From Hoyosella rhizosphaerae (GTDB lineage Bacteria; Actinomycetota; Actinomycetes; Mycobacteriales; Mycobacteriaceae), in assembly GCF_014643175.1 (NCBI RefSeq), contig NZ_BMJH01000004.1:62001-126000 (forward strand): DNA of 64,000 bases. Direction: 5' to 3'. A program made the translations under genes and the position numbers. The notes beneath the pieces were generated by a model. The model had not been told where the DNA came from, did no database searches, and worked only from the letters and a program-made list of their open reading frames with translations. Positions 19,630 through 31,726 of this stretch are shown piece by piece (the stretch's first letter is position 1; each line of letters starts with the position of its first letter).

Positions 19630-20631
19630 TCAAGTGCCATTTGGCGGCGTGAGAACCATTGCGGAAATCAGTTCGTATGCGATGTGAGCTGCGGCGATGC
19701 CGGTGATTCCGGCGTGGTCGTAGGCGGGTGCGACTTCCACTACATCAGCACCAACGATGAGGTGTCGTGACAACGTGCGCACCATCGCCAGCAGTTCGCG
19801 GCTTGACAATCCTCCCGCTTCAGGTGTCCCCGTCCCAGGTGCGAACCCAGGGTCTAGAACGTCGACATCGACGCTGACATAGATCGGCACTGCGCCACGA
19901 CCGCCAATACCGCCACTACCGCCACTACCGCCACTACCGCCAATACGTTCGTGCATCCGGGCAATAACTGCCGACAGGCCATCCGTTTCCACATCTGTGC
20001 ACGTCAACGGTAAGAATCCAAGAAGTTTGTCATCGTCGAGGTCGCGTGCGCTGTAGAGCGGACCTCGAATGCCGACGTGCACACTCCGTTCGAGATCAAT
20101 CAGCCCTTCCTCGGACGCACGCCTAAAAGGTGTCCCGTGGGTATGAGGCGCGTCAAAATAGGTGTCCCACGTATCGAGGTGGGCGTCAAAGTGAACGACG
20201 GTCACCGGGCCGTGCTGTGCGGCAACGGCCCGCAGCAGGGGGAGTGCAACCGTGTGGTCACCTCCCAACGCGACGAGGCGGCAGTCGCTCTGCCCGAAAT
20301 GCCTTGCCGCGGCTTCGATAGTGTCGATGGCCGCAGCGATATCAAAAGGCGTTACCGCTATATCGCCAGCGTCAACTACTTGCGCCTTAGAGAAGGGCGA
20401 CACGTTTTGCGTGGGGTTATACGGTCGCAAAAGTCGCGAGTTCTCGCGAATGTGGCTCGGGCCGAACCGGGCGCCCGGGCGAAACGATGTTCCAGAGTCA
20501 AAAGGGATCCCGACAACTGCGATATCGGCTCGTGAGACCTGATCAATCCGAGGAAGTCGAGCGAAAGTCGCAACGTCGGCGAATCGAGGAACTCGACTGC
20601 TGTCGATTGGGCCCCTCGGCTCATCCACCAT
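19630..20631 (-). CDS. Agmatinase / ureohydrolase family enzyme
   Basis: A 333-aa member of the arginase-agmatinase-formiminoglutamase fold, which splits guanidino compounds to an amine and urea at a two-Mn centre. Metal ligands are visible: His126 (GGDHT), Asp149, His151 and Asp153 (DAHLDT), Asp255 and Asp257 (SVDVDV). The block [12 protein letters not shown] is the agmatinase signature. Unusual is a Gly/Ser insert at residues 231-244 encoded by five near-perfect 9-base repeats, placed just before the last metal-binding strand. The promoter is shared with the divergent gene at 20709. Substrate (agmatine or another guanidino compound) is not certain. Confidence 0.88.
   Translation of the reverse strand: MVDEPRGPIDSSRVPRFADVATFARLPRIDQVSRADIAVVGIPFDSGTSFRPGARFGPSHIRENSRLLRPYNPTQNVSPFSKAQVVDAGDIAVTPFDIAAAIDTIEAAARHFGQSDCRLVALGGDHTVALPLLRAVAAQHGPVTVVHFDAHLDTWDTYFDAPHTHGTPFRRASEEGLIDLERSVHVGIRGPLYSARDLDDDKLLGFLPLTCTDVETDGLSAVIARMHERIGGSGGSGGSGGIGGRGAVPIYVSVDVDVLDPGFAPGTGTPEAGGLSSRELLAMVRTLSRHLIVGADVVEVAPAYDHAGITGIAAAHIAYELISAMVLTPPNGT
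19901..19945 (-). repeat. Five 9-base tandem repeats inside the agmatinase gene
   Basis: On the plus strand the unit ccgccacta (variants ccgccaata) is repeated five times without a gap. On the coding strand it gives GGS/GGI triplets. This in-frame microsatellite can change length in multiples of three residues without breaking the frame. Confidence 0.9.
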
Positions 20632-20708
20632 CGCCCAAGTTTACGTCGAAGGAGAAAACTCTGCGGTGTGGGTTTCGGGATTAGTCACCGCCGACTAGCG
20701 TTGCACCC

Positions 20709-21971
20709 ATGGCTACCGGCGGTACATCAGAGCGTGAATTTGACTTGGTCCTTTACGGCGCGAGCGGTTTTGTTGGCCGTCTCACCGCCGCGCACGTCGC
20801 GAAACGCGCCCCTGATTTTGCGCGTATCGCAGTAGCGGGGAGGAACGCTGACAAACTGCAAGCCGTTCTCGACGAAATCGGCGGTGTTGCGCACACCTGG
20901 CCCATCATCGAAGCGGACGCGGGATCTCCGGAGAGTTTGCGGTCGCTGGCGGCACGGACCCGGGTGATCGTGACAACTGTTGGCCCCTACGCCCAGTACG
21001 GCTTACCTCTTGTTGAGGCGTGTGCCAAAGAAGGCACCGACTACGCGGACCTCACGGGTGAGCAACTGTTTGTGCATGACACCGTGGAAAAATTTCACGA
21101 ACTTGCCATAGAAAACGGTGCTCGCATCGTCCATTCGTGCGGTTTCGATTCGGTTCCGTCCGACATCAACACTTACTTGCTCTACAAGCATGCCCTGGCC
21201 GATGACGCGGGTGAACTTAACGACACCACTTTGTATGTCAAGGCGGCAAAAGGTGGGTTGAGTGGAGGAACCGTCGCGTCGGGTCGCCGCCAAATGGAGC
21301 GCGAAGCGGAGGATCGTGAGCTCGCCCGTGTGACGAAAGACCCGTACACCCTCAGCACGGACCGTGCGCTCGAGCCAGATCTGGGAAAGCAATCTGACAA
21401 CGGGTTCGGCCGTGCCTCAGAAATTGATCCGGATCTGACCGGCTGGACCGGCACATTCCTGATGGCTCCCTACAACACGCGCATCGTTCGTCGTACCAAC
21501 GGGCTTCTCGGATGGGCGTACGGCAAGCAATTTCAGTACCGCGAAGTAATGGGTGTCGGTTCTGGAGTTGCCGCGCCCATCGTTGCTGGCGTGATGTCGG
21601 GTGTGCTGGGGGCGCTCTGGAAAGTTGGACCAACATTGTTCCGACGCGCACCCAAGAAGATCATTGACACCGTGCTGCCGCAGCCAGGCACAGGGCCGAG
21701 TGAGAAGTCGCGACTGACCGGCTTTTTCGTCATCGAAACGTACGCCACAACCTCATCCGGTGCTCGCTACAAGGCGACATTTAAGGCGCAGGGCGATCCT
21801 GGCTACGCGGCGACTGCAGTCATGCTGGGCGAATCAGGTTTGTGCCTCGCGTTTGATAGAGATGCGCTATCACCGCTGACCGGCGTGATTACGCCTGCCG
21901 CGGCGATGGGTGACGCACTGCCGAAACGTCTCCGGGACGCTGGGATTACGTTGACAACAACGCGGATCTAA
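20709..21971 (+). CDS. Saccharopine dehydrogenase-like NADP-binding protein (trans-acting enoyl reductase family)
   Basis: A 420-aa Rossmann protein. The N-terminus has the nucleotide-binding motif LYGASGFVGRLTA (residues about 15-27), then the saccharopine-dehydrogenase-like catalytic domain (VHSCGFDSVPSDI at about 143-155). In mycobacteria this family includes Rv2449c-like proteins and the trans-acting enoyl reductase Rv2953 used in lipid assembly; true lysine-pathway saccharopine dehydrogenases are more distant. Reaction uncertain. Its end overlaps the FUSC gene on the other strand by 26 bases. Confidence 0.85.
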   Translation: MATGGTSEREFDLVLYGASGFVGRLTAAHVAKRAPDFARIAVAGRNADKLQAVLDEIGGVAHTWPIIEADAGSPESLRSLAARTRVIVTTVGPYAQYGLPLVEACAKEGTDYADLTGEQLFVHDTVEKFHELAIENGARIVHSCGFDSVPSDINTYLLYKHALADDAGELNDTTLYVKAAKGGLSGGTVASGRRQMEREAEDRELARVTKDPYTLSTDRALEPDLGKQSDNGFGRASEIDPDLTGWTGTFLMAPYNTRIVRRTNGLLGWAYGKQFQYREVMGVGSGVAAPIVAGVMSGVLGALWKVGPTLFRRAPKKIIDTVLPQPGTGPSEKSRLTGFFVIETYATTSSGARYKATFKAQGDPGYAATAVMLGESGLCLAFDRDALSPLTGVITPAAAMGDALPKRLRDAGITLTTTRI

Positions 21972-23604
21972 CATCACCTATCTCTTGCCGCATGTCCGCC
22001 ACCTCTGACGGGGTGGCGGAGACCACGCGTGCCAGAACCTTGTAACCAAGCACGATGAGGCGGACATGGGTCGGCCATTGAGTACGCGCCCACGAGGGCA
22101 CACTGCGTGCGGCGGCGTCTGCCGCAAGGGCTGCGCCAATCAAGTCGAATTGCGCATCTCGCCTTAACGACAGCAGCGTTTGTGCGTCACTGCTGTATGC
22201 ATCGACCACTGCGGCAATACTGCTCAGGCACTGCAACTCGGCGTGGCGCTGCATACGGTGGTCCTCCCGCCACGACATCGTCCACAACGCGATAAGCGCA
22301 ACGGACACCCCGATGGCTGTTTCCACTAGTCGATAGGCCGAGACCGTCAGGGCATCATGTCCTGGCTGCATTGATGTGCTTAATAGCAACGCAAGCGGGG
22401 TGATAAAGCTAGCCGCCACTGCGTAATTCCGCGGAACTGTCAGCTCGATGCCGAACAGCAATAGTCCAAGTACACACACCAACACCAGTCCGTGTGGTTC
22501 CCAGGCGTAGACCGCAATGAACAGAACAATTCCCACCGCTGTGCCAATGAAGCGTTGGATGCCACGGTACGACCCCGCAATGCGATCCGGTGCTCCGCCT
22601 AAGACCAGGACAGCCGCCACCATCGCCCATTCCGGGTGTTCAAGCCCGATTGATGCACCAATGGCCCCGGCCGCTGATGTGGAAATGAGCACGCGGAGCG
22701 CGGCCACCATGGGCTGCGCGCGGTAGTGGAATGCCCGTCGTAAACGAAACCGAACGGTCGGCCTACCTAGAGGAAACGTGGCTGGAGGCAGGACCTCGAT
22801 TTCCGGTGCGGCATCGTTTGTCGGGTCGCGGGCGACCAAGGTGAGAAACCGTATGTGTGCGGCCCGCAAGGAATGCGCGAGGGTCGACGGCGAATCAATG
22901 CTCACCAATCCGGCGTCGCGCAGTGTTGCCCATCCGTGGTGGATGGCGGCGCCTGCCGTGTGCTTTGCCGTTCGGTGCCTCTCTGTAGGCGATGCACCGA
23001 TGTTTGAAGCGAATGCGTCTACTGCTTTTTCTGCGGCCTCCACCGCCCTTCGAGCAGGGCCTAACGGATCAACAAGGATGGGCGTCATCGTGGCGATGAG
23101 CGCCCCGGCCACTCCGACGGCGACCCACATCGTCGCGACAGGCACGGATAGACCCGAGTAGGGGCTAAGTGCGCCCACGGACGCTGCGAGCACCACAAAC
23201 ACTGGTCCCGGCGCACCCCAGCGGAGGGAGTTCATGACATACGTCGTCGTTGCCGCGATCACTGCGATAAGAGGAATGATCGCGAAATATGACACTGAAC
23301 TGATGTGACTCACTAGCATTGTCAGGGAAAAGGAAGCGACATTCGCACTACCTACAGCGAGGACGACGCGCCACCGAATTCGGTACGCACGATTCTCTCC
23401 ATACAACACTGCGAGGGCGCCGATGCTGCACAACACGGCTTCCCGCGGATGCCCAAGCATGAGCGCAACGACCGCCGGCAATAGAAATGCTGAACTTGCG
23501 CGAATGGCGTTTGGCCATAGAGGCCCAGCAGGGGGGAATCCCAATAAGATTGAGCGGGCTGTAGGAGGTACCGGAAACTGATCGTTCACCTGCACATTCT
23601 GCAC
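21946..23604 (-). CDS. FUSC family inner-membrane exporter-like protein
   Basis: A 552-aa protein made of two repeats: about five transmembrane helices in residues 30-180, a soluble part (about 185-310), five more helices (about 310-440) and a soluble C-terminal domain. This architecture is that of the fusaric acid resistance/AaeB-like (FUSC) family, which exports aromatic acids and other amphipathic anions. GTG start at 23604. It is divergent from ask. The partner membrane-fusion protein of Gram-negative systems is absent, as is normal in actinobacteria. Confidence 0.85.
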   Translation of the reverse strand: MQNVQVNDQFPVPPTARSILLGFPPAGPLWPNAIRASSAFLLPAVVALMLGHPREAVLCSIGALAVLYGENRAYRIRWRVVLAVGSANVASFSLTMLVSHISSVSYFAIIPLIAVIAATTTYVMNSLRWGAPGPVFVVLAASVGALSPYSGLSVPVATMWVAVGVAGALIATMTPILVDPLGPARRAVEAAEKAVDAFASNIGASPTERHRTAKHTAGAAIHHGWATLRDAGLVSIDSPSTLAHSLRAAHIRFLTLVARDPTNDAAPEIEVLPPATFPLGRPTVRFRLRRAFHYRAQPMVAALRVLISTSAAGAIGASIGLEHPEWAMVAAVLVLGGAPDRIAGSYRGIQRFIGTAVGIVLFIAVYAWEPHGLVLVCVLGLLLFGIELTVPRNYAVAASFITPLALLLSTSMQPGHDALTVSAYRLVETAIGVSVALIALWTMSWREDHRMQRHAELQCLSSIAAVVDAYSSDAQTLLSLRRDAQFDLIGAALAADAAARSVPSWARTQWPTHVRLIVLGYKVLARVVSATPSEVADMRQEIGDVRSALLST

Positions 23605-23719
23605 GTCGCAATCGTCCTTGTGGGGTGGGTTTGAGTGGCTCTAGTAGCGCATTGCGTCCTTTTTCTCGCTAGACTAACGAGCTGAATCCCAGAAAATTAG
23701 CGGAAGGGTGAGTATCAGC

Positions 23720-26033
<2,314 letters not shown>

Positions 26034-26046
26034 CAGACCGTAACTC

Positions 26047-26090
26047 AACAGCCTCGCGTGATTGAAAAATCATGTGGGGCTGTTCTGTTT
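26047..26090 (+). terminator. Rho-independent terminator of ask-asd
   Basis: AACAGCC / GGCTGTT (26047-26053 and 26078-26084) with an inner TGATT/AATCA stem and a T-rich tail. It starts 13 bases after the asd stop. Confidence 0.75.
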
Positions 26091-26205
26091 AGTTCCTCTG
26101 TGTTTGGTTCCTCAGCGAAACTTTTCTCAGCAACATTTTGGTATCAGATCGCCGCGCAACGGAGTGATTCTGTCCAAACCGTACAAACAGAATAGGCTGT
26201 GGATC

Positions 26206-26739
26206 GTGACTCGGAATTTTGAGGAAGTACCACCGCCACCCGCCCCGCCGAAGGTCCTGTGGAGTGCGTGGGTGTTGTGGCGAATTGCCGCGTTGCTGTT
26301 TTTGCCCGCGGCTGTGCAGATCTTGTGGAATTTGCGCGAGGTGCAAGACTCGCTTGCAGCCCAGATGGCCAGCGATCCTTCGACGGCAGGGCAGGGCTCG
26401 GAAAGCATCCTCCGCACGGCGCAGCTTGCTCCGTGGGGCGTGATGGTGGCGGGCACAATCCTGATGCTTTCTTTGCTGGTATGTGTCGTGATGATGCGTC
26501 GCATTGGTTCGAGGTCTGCGCGTTACGCGATTATCCCTTTGGCCTTGGTGTTCTTGATGGTCTCTCGTCTCGCGTACGAGTTGGGGCAAACTGATCTTGC
26601 AGCAACTTTCGGGGCTTTCGATCTACTGCCAGTAGCCCAGGTGGTAGCGATGATCGCTGGTTCGGTCTTGATGTTCCTACGTCCGAGTACCGAGTGGATG
26701 TATATGGCGCAAGAGTTCTGGGAGTTTGACCGGGGCTGA
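26206..26739 (+). CDS. Hypothetical membrane protein
   Basis: A 177-aa protein with a Pro-rich N-terminus (EEVPPPPAPPKV) and four likely transmembrane helices (about residues 20-38, 70-92, 101-120, 132-150). I do not recognise a family. I start it at GTG 26206 because a TAGGCT -10-like box lies seven bases before it, suggesting a leaderless message; the open frame extends upstream to 26062 through the region right after the asd terminator and is unlikely to be coding there. It sits between asd and furA. Confidence 0.6.
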   Translation: MTRNFEEVPPPPAPPKVLWSAWVLWRIAALLFLPAAVQILWNLREVQDSLAAQMASDPSTAGQGSESILRTAQLAPWGVMVAGTILMLSLLVCVVMMRRIGSRSARYAIIPLALVFLMVSRLAYELGQTDLAATFGAFDLLPVAQVVAMIAGSVLMFLRPSTEWMYMAQEFWEFDRG

Positions 26740-26776
26740 TCGCGCACAACGCCGTTTTTGGGCAAACTTTACTATT

Positions 26777-26811
26777 CCTTTTCTTGACTCATTCCAGAAA
26801 AGGGGGATACT
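26777..26811 (+). promoter_or_regulatory. furA promoter with inverted-repeat operator
   Basis: TTGACT (-35, 26784-26789) and GATACT (-10, 26806-26811), spacer 16. A perfect 8-base inverted repeat, CCTTTTCT / AGAAAAGG (26777-26784 and 26796-26803), covers the -35 box and spacer. The -10 box ends six bases before the furA ATG, so the message is probably leaderless. The operator position fits autorepression by FurA. Confidence 0.7.
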
Positions 26812-26817
26812 GGAGTT

Positions 26818-27267
26818 ATGCCCACGGAGCACTCAATCCCCGACCCGCGTGCACTCTTGCGCGCAGTTGGGTTGCGAGTGACAGCCCCCCGTGTGGCTGT
26901 TCTCACCGCGCTGTCAACGGCGCCCCACAGCACAGCAGACAGTGTCGCAATTGAGGTGCGCAACCAACTCGGATCAGTGTCGACGCAAGCCGTATACGAC
27001 GTCCTAAAGGCGTGCGTCACCGCCGGGCTAGTCCGCAAAATCGAGCCCGCTGGCCACTCGGCGCTGTATGAGACACGCACGGGAGACAACCACCACCACT
27101 TCGTGTGCCGCGACTGCGGAAAAGTTGTGGACGTGGATTGCGTCTCCGGTGCTGCTCCGTGTCTTGAACCGCACCACCTAGACGGGTTTGTCGTTGACGA
27201 AGCGGAAATTGTTTTTTGGGGACGGTGTGACGGATGCCCGCACACCCAGGGGCAGGAATCAAGTTGA
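26818..27267 (+). CDS. furA: Fur-family peroxide/metal-responsive repressor
   Basis: A 149-aa winged-helix metalloregulator. The DNA-binding domain includes STQAVYDVLKACVTAGLVRKI; the metal part has HHHF (92-95) and two CxxC pairs (Cys97/100 and Cys137/140) for structural zinc. Fur proteins of this branch (FurA/PerR-like) repress a neighbouring catalase and release it on peroxide oxidation. It lies 54 bases before the catalase gene, as furA does before katG in mycobacteria. Confidence 0.93.
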   Translation: MPTEHSIPDPRALLRAVGLRVTAPRVAVLTALSTAPHSTADSVAIEVRNQLGSVSTQAVYDVLKACVTAGLVRKIEPAGHSALYETRTGDNHHHFVCRDCGKVVDVDCVSGAAPCLEPHHLDGFVVDEAEIVFWGRCDGCPHTQGQESS

Positions 27268-27321
27268 TCCGGAGCATTAGCCCGGAACATCCAGCGCACC
27301 CCATGTAGGAGGCCGCAAGAA

Positions 27322-28797
27322 ATGACCACAGCCGATAAAGCCGTTCCCACCACCACCACAAACTCTGGCATCCCAGTAGGCAGCGACGAGCACTCGCTCA
27401 CCGTCGGTCACCAGGGGCCCATCGTTCTTCATGATCACTACCTGATTGAGAAGATGGCCCAGTTCAACCGCGAGAGAGTACCGGAGCGAGTCGTACACGC
27501 CAAAGGCTCAGGCGCATTTGGCGAACTAGAAATCACCGAAGACGTCAGTGCTTACACCTGCGCAGACTTCCTGCAACCTGGAAAAAAGACCGAACTTCTC
27601 ATCCGCTTCTCCACCGTTGCAGGCGAACAAGGCAGCCCCGACACATGGCGAGACCCGCGCGGATTCGCCCTAAAGTTTTACACCGAACAAGGAAATTACG
27701 ACCTCGTCGGCAACAACACACCAGTGTTCTTCGTGCGAGACCCCATGAAGTTTCAAGACTTCATCCGGTCGCAAAAGCGTATGCCCGCCTCAGGATTGCG
27801 TGACCACAATATGCAATGGGATTTCTGGACCCTATCTCCCGAAACAGCACACCAGGTGGCATGGCTAATGGGGGACAGAGGAATTCCAAAAACCTACCGC
27901 CACATGGACGGATTCGGTTCACATACATACATGTGGATCAATGAGGCTGGCGAGCGGTTCTGGGTGAAGTACCACTTTAAGACCCAGCAAGGCATCGACT
28001 TCCTCACCCAAGCAGAAGCTGACGAACTAGCGGGAACCGCGCCCGACGCACACCGCAAAGATCTCTTCGAATCCATTGACCGAGGTGACTTCCCCAAATG
28101 GAACCTCGAAGTCCAGATCATGCCTTTCGAGGACGCCGAGAAGTACCGCTTCAACCCATTCGACCTCACCAAGGTCTGGTCTCAAAAGGACTACCCACGC
28201 AAACGCGTCGGTGTCATGACGCTCAACCGAAACCCCGAAAACTTTTTCGCCCAGATTGAACAGGCCGCATTCGAACCATCAAACGTGGTTCCGGGCATTG
28301 GTTTCTCTCCAGACAAGATGTTGCTCGGTCGCGTGTTCTCCTATGCCGACACACACCGCTACCGCATCGGTGTCAACTACGCACAGCTGCCAGTAAATGC
28401 ACCGAAGGCGCCAGTCAACACATACAGCAAAGACGGCAACATGCGTTACGCCTACAACGCACCAGATGTCCCCGTATACGCGCCAAACTCAGTTGGCGGT
28501 CCCGCAGCAAATATCGCAGCCGCAGGTCCATACAACGGTTGGGACTCCGCTGGTGACATGGTGCGAGAAGCGTACGTCCAGCACCCCGAAGACAATGACT
28601 TCACACAAGCGCACACGCTCGTTCGTGAAGTTCTCGACGACGCTGCACGAGACCGCCTCGTCAACAACGTCATTGGGCACGTATCCGACGGTGTGACTAG
28701 CGAAGTGCTCGACAGGGTATTCGCCTACTGGAAGAACATCGACGAAGAAGTCGGCAAGCGTATCGAAGAAGGCATTCGCGCCTCGCAGCAGTCCTGA
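27322..28797 (+). CDS. katA: Monofunctional heme catalase
   Basis: A 491-aa small-subunit (clade 3-like length) catalase that turns hydrogen peroxide into water and oxygen. The distal His is His59 (RVVHAKG), the distal Asn is in [13 protein letters not shown], and the proximal heme ligand Tyr is in [20 protein letters not shown] precedes the ATG by eight bases. Noteworthy is that the gene after furA is a monofunctional catalase and not the bifunctional KatG of mycobacteria. Confidence 0.97.
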   Translation: MTTADKAVPTTTTNSGIPVGSDEHSLTVGHQGPIVLHDHYLIEKMAQFNRERVPERVVHAKGSGAFGELEITEDVSAYTCADFLQPGKKTELLIRFSTVAGEQGSPDTWRDPRGFALKFYTEQGNYDLVGNNTPVFFVRDPMKFQDFIRSQKRMPASGLRDHNMQWDFWTLSPETAHQVAWLMGDRGIPKTYRHMDGFGSHTYMWINEAGERFWVKYHFKTQQGIDFLTQAEADELAGTAPDAHRKDLFESIDRGDFPKWNLEVQIMPFEDAEKYRFNPFDLTKVWSQKDYPRKRVGVMTLNRNPENFFAQIEQAAFEPSNVVPGIGFSPDKMLLGRVFSYADTHRYRIGVNYAQLPVNAPKAPVNTYSKDGNMRYAYNAPDVPVYAPNSVGGPAANIAAAGPYNGWDSAGDMVREAYVQHPEDNDFTQAHTLVREVLDDAARDRLVNNVIGHVSDGVTSEVLDRVFAYWKNIDEEVGKRIEEGIRASQQS

Positions 28798-28840
28798 TGC
28801 TGCTATATCCAAAGAGTCCACTAATTTAGGAGGAACGACA

Positions 28841-29314
28841 GTGTCGAATCCGATCACCAGCACTCTTACCGCTGATCAACAAAAGGCAACAGGGGATGCC
28901 CTTCAGGGAACCGTTGTCGATCTCATCGACCTCAGCTTGATCGCAAAGCAAGCGCACTGGAACGTCATTGGCAAAAACTTCCGCTCCGTTCACCTCGCGT
29001 TGGACGAACTCGTTACCGCAGCCCGCGATTTCACCGATGAGGCAGCAGAACGTGCCACCGCAATCGGTGTGAGCCCAGACGGGCGCGCATCCACCGTGTC
29101 TGCGCAGTCGGGAGCAAAAGGCATCGGCGAAGGTTGGACAAGCGACGAAGACATCATCAATGTTGTGGTGGAAAACCTAGCGGCCATCATCGAGCGCCTG
29201 CGCGCACGCATCGCTGCTACTGAAGACACTGACCCTGTGACCCAAGATCTGCTAATTGCGATCACTGCACGCCTTGAGCAGCTCCACTGGATGTGGCAGG
29301 CGCAAGTAGCCTGA
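28841..29314 (+). CDS. dps: Dps-family ferritin-like DNA-protection protein
   Basis: A 157-aa Dps protein: a dodecamer that oxidises and stores iron and shields DNA. Ferroxidase ligands have the exact family spacing: His39, His51, Asp55, Asp66, Glu70. GTG start with AGGAGG seven bases before it. It follows the catalase by 43 bases with no terminator between, so katA and dps may be co-transcribed; both lower Fenton damage. Confidence 0.95.
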   Translation: MSNPITSTLTADQQKATGDALQGTVVDLIDLSLIAKQAHWNVIGKNFRSVHLALDELVTAARDFTDEAAERATAIGVSPDGRASTVSAQSGAKGIGEGWTSDEDIINVVVENLAAIIERLRARIAATEDTDPVTQDLLIAITARLEQLHWMWQAQVA

Positions 29315-29323
29315 CGACCCTTG

Positions 29324-29356
29324 AACGCCCCGCTCCTTCCAGGGTGGGGCGTTTTC
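29324..29356 (+). terminator. Rho-independent terminator after dps
   Basis: AACGCCCC / GGGGCGTT stem (29324-29331 and 29346-29353) followed by a short T run. Ends the furA-katA-dps block before the convergent trkA gene. Confidence 0.85.
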
Positions 29357-29372
29357 GTCGCTCCAGCATCCT

Positions 29373-30047
29373 TTACGTGATGTTGGCGAAGGCCTCTACC
29401 TGCCGAACCTTGCCGGCAACAAGCAAAATATCCCCACGCATCAACACCGTGTCCTGGGTGGCATACGTGAAGTTCTGCCCCGCCCGCTTCACCGCAACAA
29501 CGGTAATTTCGTACTTGCGTCGCAGCTCACTGTTTTTGAGCGGGATGCCGATCGCTTCGACTGGGGCCAAGGTTTTAACCATGGCGTAGTTGTCGCCGAA
29601 CTCGATGTAGTCCAGCATTCGGCCGGTGACGAGGTGGGCTACACGCTCACCCATGTCATGCTCCGGGATTACAACATGGTGGGCGCCAACCCTCTCGAGG
29701 ATGCGCTGATGCTGCTTGGATGTGGCCTTAGCCCAGATCTGGGGCACTTGGAAATCCGCAAGCAACGACGTGGTCAGGATGCTCGATTCCAAATCTGTAC
29801 CCACCGCCACCACGGCGTGTGGGAACTTATGCACACCGAGTTGCATCAACGAATCTCGATCGGTGGTGTCGGCGACGGCGGTGTGCGTTAGGTCCTCAGC
29901 GAGTCGCTGAACGATGCGAGAATCCGAGTCGACACCAAGTACTTGGGTGCCGCCCGCGACGAGTTCTCGCGCCAATGATCTACCAAAACGGCCCAAACCC
30001 AGCACAACTACTCGTGTGCTTGGTGGGCGGTCATTTTTACCCGACAA
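29373..30047 (-). CDS. trkA: Potassium uptake regulatory subunit TrkA/KtrA
   Basis: A 224-aa cytosolic gating subunit. VVVLGLGRFGRSLARELV (about residues 13-30) is the Rossmann RCK_N domain that binds ATP/ADP or NAD(H); the C-terminal RCK_C domain binds a second ligand such as cyclic di-AMP in several relatives. TTG start with GGAG seven bases upstream, overlapping the end of trkH by 11 bases. It forms the K+ transporter together with the next gene. Confidence 0.93.
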   Translation of the reverse strand: MSGKNDRPPSTRVVVLGLGRFGRSLARELVAGGTQVLGVDSDSRIVQRLAEDLTHTAVADTTDRDSLMQLGVHKFPHAVVAVGTDLESSILTTSLLADFQVPQIWAKATSKQHQRILERVGAHHVVIPEHDMGERVAHLVTGRMLDYIEFGDNYAMVKTLAPVEAIGIPLKNSELRRKYEITVVAVKRAGQNFTYATQDTVLMRGDILLVAGKVRQVEAFANIT

Positions 30048-31461
30048 TGGGACGCTCCTCCGGTAATTCGTATCTCCGCGGCCGTTCCTGCAACGCCAAC
30101 GCGGAAGCCAAAATGATCGGCCCTATTCGACCTGCAAACATCAATACGCACAAAATTACTTGCGCTACTTCAGGGAGATCAGCGGTGATCCCCATAGACA
30201 GACCCACGGTGCAGAAAGCTGATATCACCTCGAACAGGACTGTTTCGAGCCGATGATCGGTGAGGCTCAGAATGATTACTGTTCCGGTCATCACGGCAGC
30301 TATCGACATCAATGCCACAGACAGAGCTTGTCGCTGAACGGATTCGGCGATTCGTCTGCCCATCACATGGACCGTTGGCTGACCACGAAGCTCAGCGAGA
30401 ATCACGAAACCGAGCAAAGCGAACGTAGCGACTTTAATGCCGCCGGCTGTGCCCGCGCTACCACCACCGATGAACATCAATACGTTGGTGATCAACACAG
30501 TCGCTGAGTTCATGTCACCCGTCTCGATGGTATTAAACCCAACCGACCGGGGCGCCAAGCCCTGAAACGACCCAGCAAGCAACTTCTCCATCGTGCTGAG
30601 CGGACCCATAGTTGCTGGGTTGGCCCACTCGAACATCGTGACGGAAAAAATGCCCACTACAGCAAGAACCCCGTGCGTTAACACAGTGATCTTTGTGTGC
30701 ACGGTCCAGTGCCGGGGCGATTGATCCACATTCGCATTCGACTCTCTGATTTGCTGCCGAATGTGTTTGGTCACTTCGAAGATGACAGGGAAGCCGATGG
30801 CTCCCAACGTGAACGCCACGATGACCGGCACCAGGATCAAAGGGTCGCCGACATACTCCATCATGCTGTCAGCTTGGAGCGCGAACCCGGCGCTGTTGAA
30901 GGCAGAAACAGCGTGGAAAACACCCCAGTACAGGGCCTCCCCAAAAGAATCGGCGTATACCGCCCAATAACGCAACGTCAGCACAGTCGCCGTGACTACC
31001 TCGATGATGATGCTCATCTTGATGACACCAACCACAACGCGGCGCATGTCGCCAAGACGGAGGCTTTTGGTCTCAGTTTGCGCGATGAGTTGCATCCGCA
31101 AACCCATCCGGCGTGCGACCAACAGACCGAGTAGCGACGCCACCGTCATGATGCCCAAGCCGCCCAATTGGATCAGCCCCAAAATCACGGCATGTCCAAA
31201 CGAGGACCAATACGACCCCGTATCGACAACAACAAGGCCCGTAATGCACGCGGCGGAAGTGGCGGTGAAGAGCGCCTCAACAAATGTTGCACGATCGTTC
31301 AGGGTCGCGGCGGGGAGGGACAGCAAAGCGGTACCGATGAGAACTACGACGAGGTACCCCGCCACGATCATTCGTGCCGGGTACTTGATGAACGCATTGG
31401 CGAGGCGCGCTAGACGGGAGCGAACATCCGATGCTGCTTCGTCGGGGTCAGCGGCGCTCAC
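30037..31461 (-). CDS. Potassium uptake membrane subunit TrkH/KtrB
   Basis: A 474-aa membrane protein of the TrkH/KtrB family: four M1-P-M2 repeats, each with a pore loop. Clear pore segments are SAACITGLVVVDTGSYWS, HAVSAFNSAGFAL and GGSAGTAGGIKV. Lengths and the lack of an extra N-terminal pair favour the Ktr type. It supplies K+ (or K+/Na+) uptake driven by the ion gradient, gated by TrkA encoded next. GTG start at 31461. Confidence 0.92.
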   Translation of the reverse strand: MSAADPDEAASDVRSRLARLANAFIKYPARMIVAGYLVVVLIGTALLSLPAATLNDRATFVEALFTATSAACITGLVVVDTGSYWSSFGHAVILGLIQLGGLGIMTVASLLGLLVARRMGLRMQLIAQTETKSLRLGDMRRVVVGVIKMSIIIEVVTATVLTLRYWAVYADSFGEALYWGVFHAVSAFNSAGFALQADSMMEYVGDPLILVPVIVAFTLGAIGFPVIFEVTKHIRQQIRESNANVDQSPRHWTVHTKITVLTHGVLAVVGIFSVTMFEWANPATMGPLSTMEKLLAGSFQGLAPRSVGFNTIETGDMNSATVLITNVLMFIGGGSAGTAGGIKVATFALLGFVILAELRGQPTVHVMGRRIAESVQRQALSVALMSIAAVMTGTVIILSLTDHRLETVLFEVISAFCTVGLSMGITADLPEVAQVILCVLMFAGRIGPIILASALALQERPRRYELPEERPIVG

Positions 31462-31679
31462 AGCCGCCGCTCAGTCACAACGCAACTTACTGTCGGGTGC
31501 TGACAGCGGTATCGCCTATTCGTAGAGGCGTTCTCACAATGCCTTGTAAGCATGAGGAGAGACTACGCCTAGCGAAATGCGAGTGCAGGATAAGGGTCCA
31601 CAACGTGATTGAAAGTTATGAACGATGCTGGCGCACATGCATCTCCGGGTGAAGGGACTCTAGCGTCTACCTGGTGATA

Positions 31680-31720
31680 GATCCTGCATTTCGACCGCCA
31701 TGAGGGTCAAATGCAGGATC
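31680..31720. repeat. Perfect 12-bp inverted repeat with extended stem
   Basis: GATCCTGCATTT (31680-31691) and AAATGCAGGATC (31709-31720) pair perfectly; inside, GACC/GGTC extends the stem to about 16 pairs with one bulge. Neither strand has a T run, so it is not a plain intrinsic terminator. It could be an attenuator or protein site in the leader of trkH. Confidence 0.85.
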
Positions 31721-31726
31721 CTTTGC

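Noticed and set aside
19901-19945. A CRISPR-like array
   Set aside because: The repeats are 9 bases long with no spacers and lie inside a coding sequence; a microsatellite explains them.
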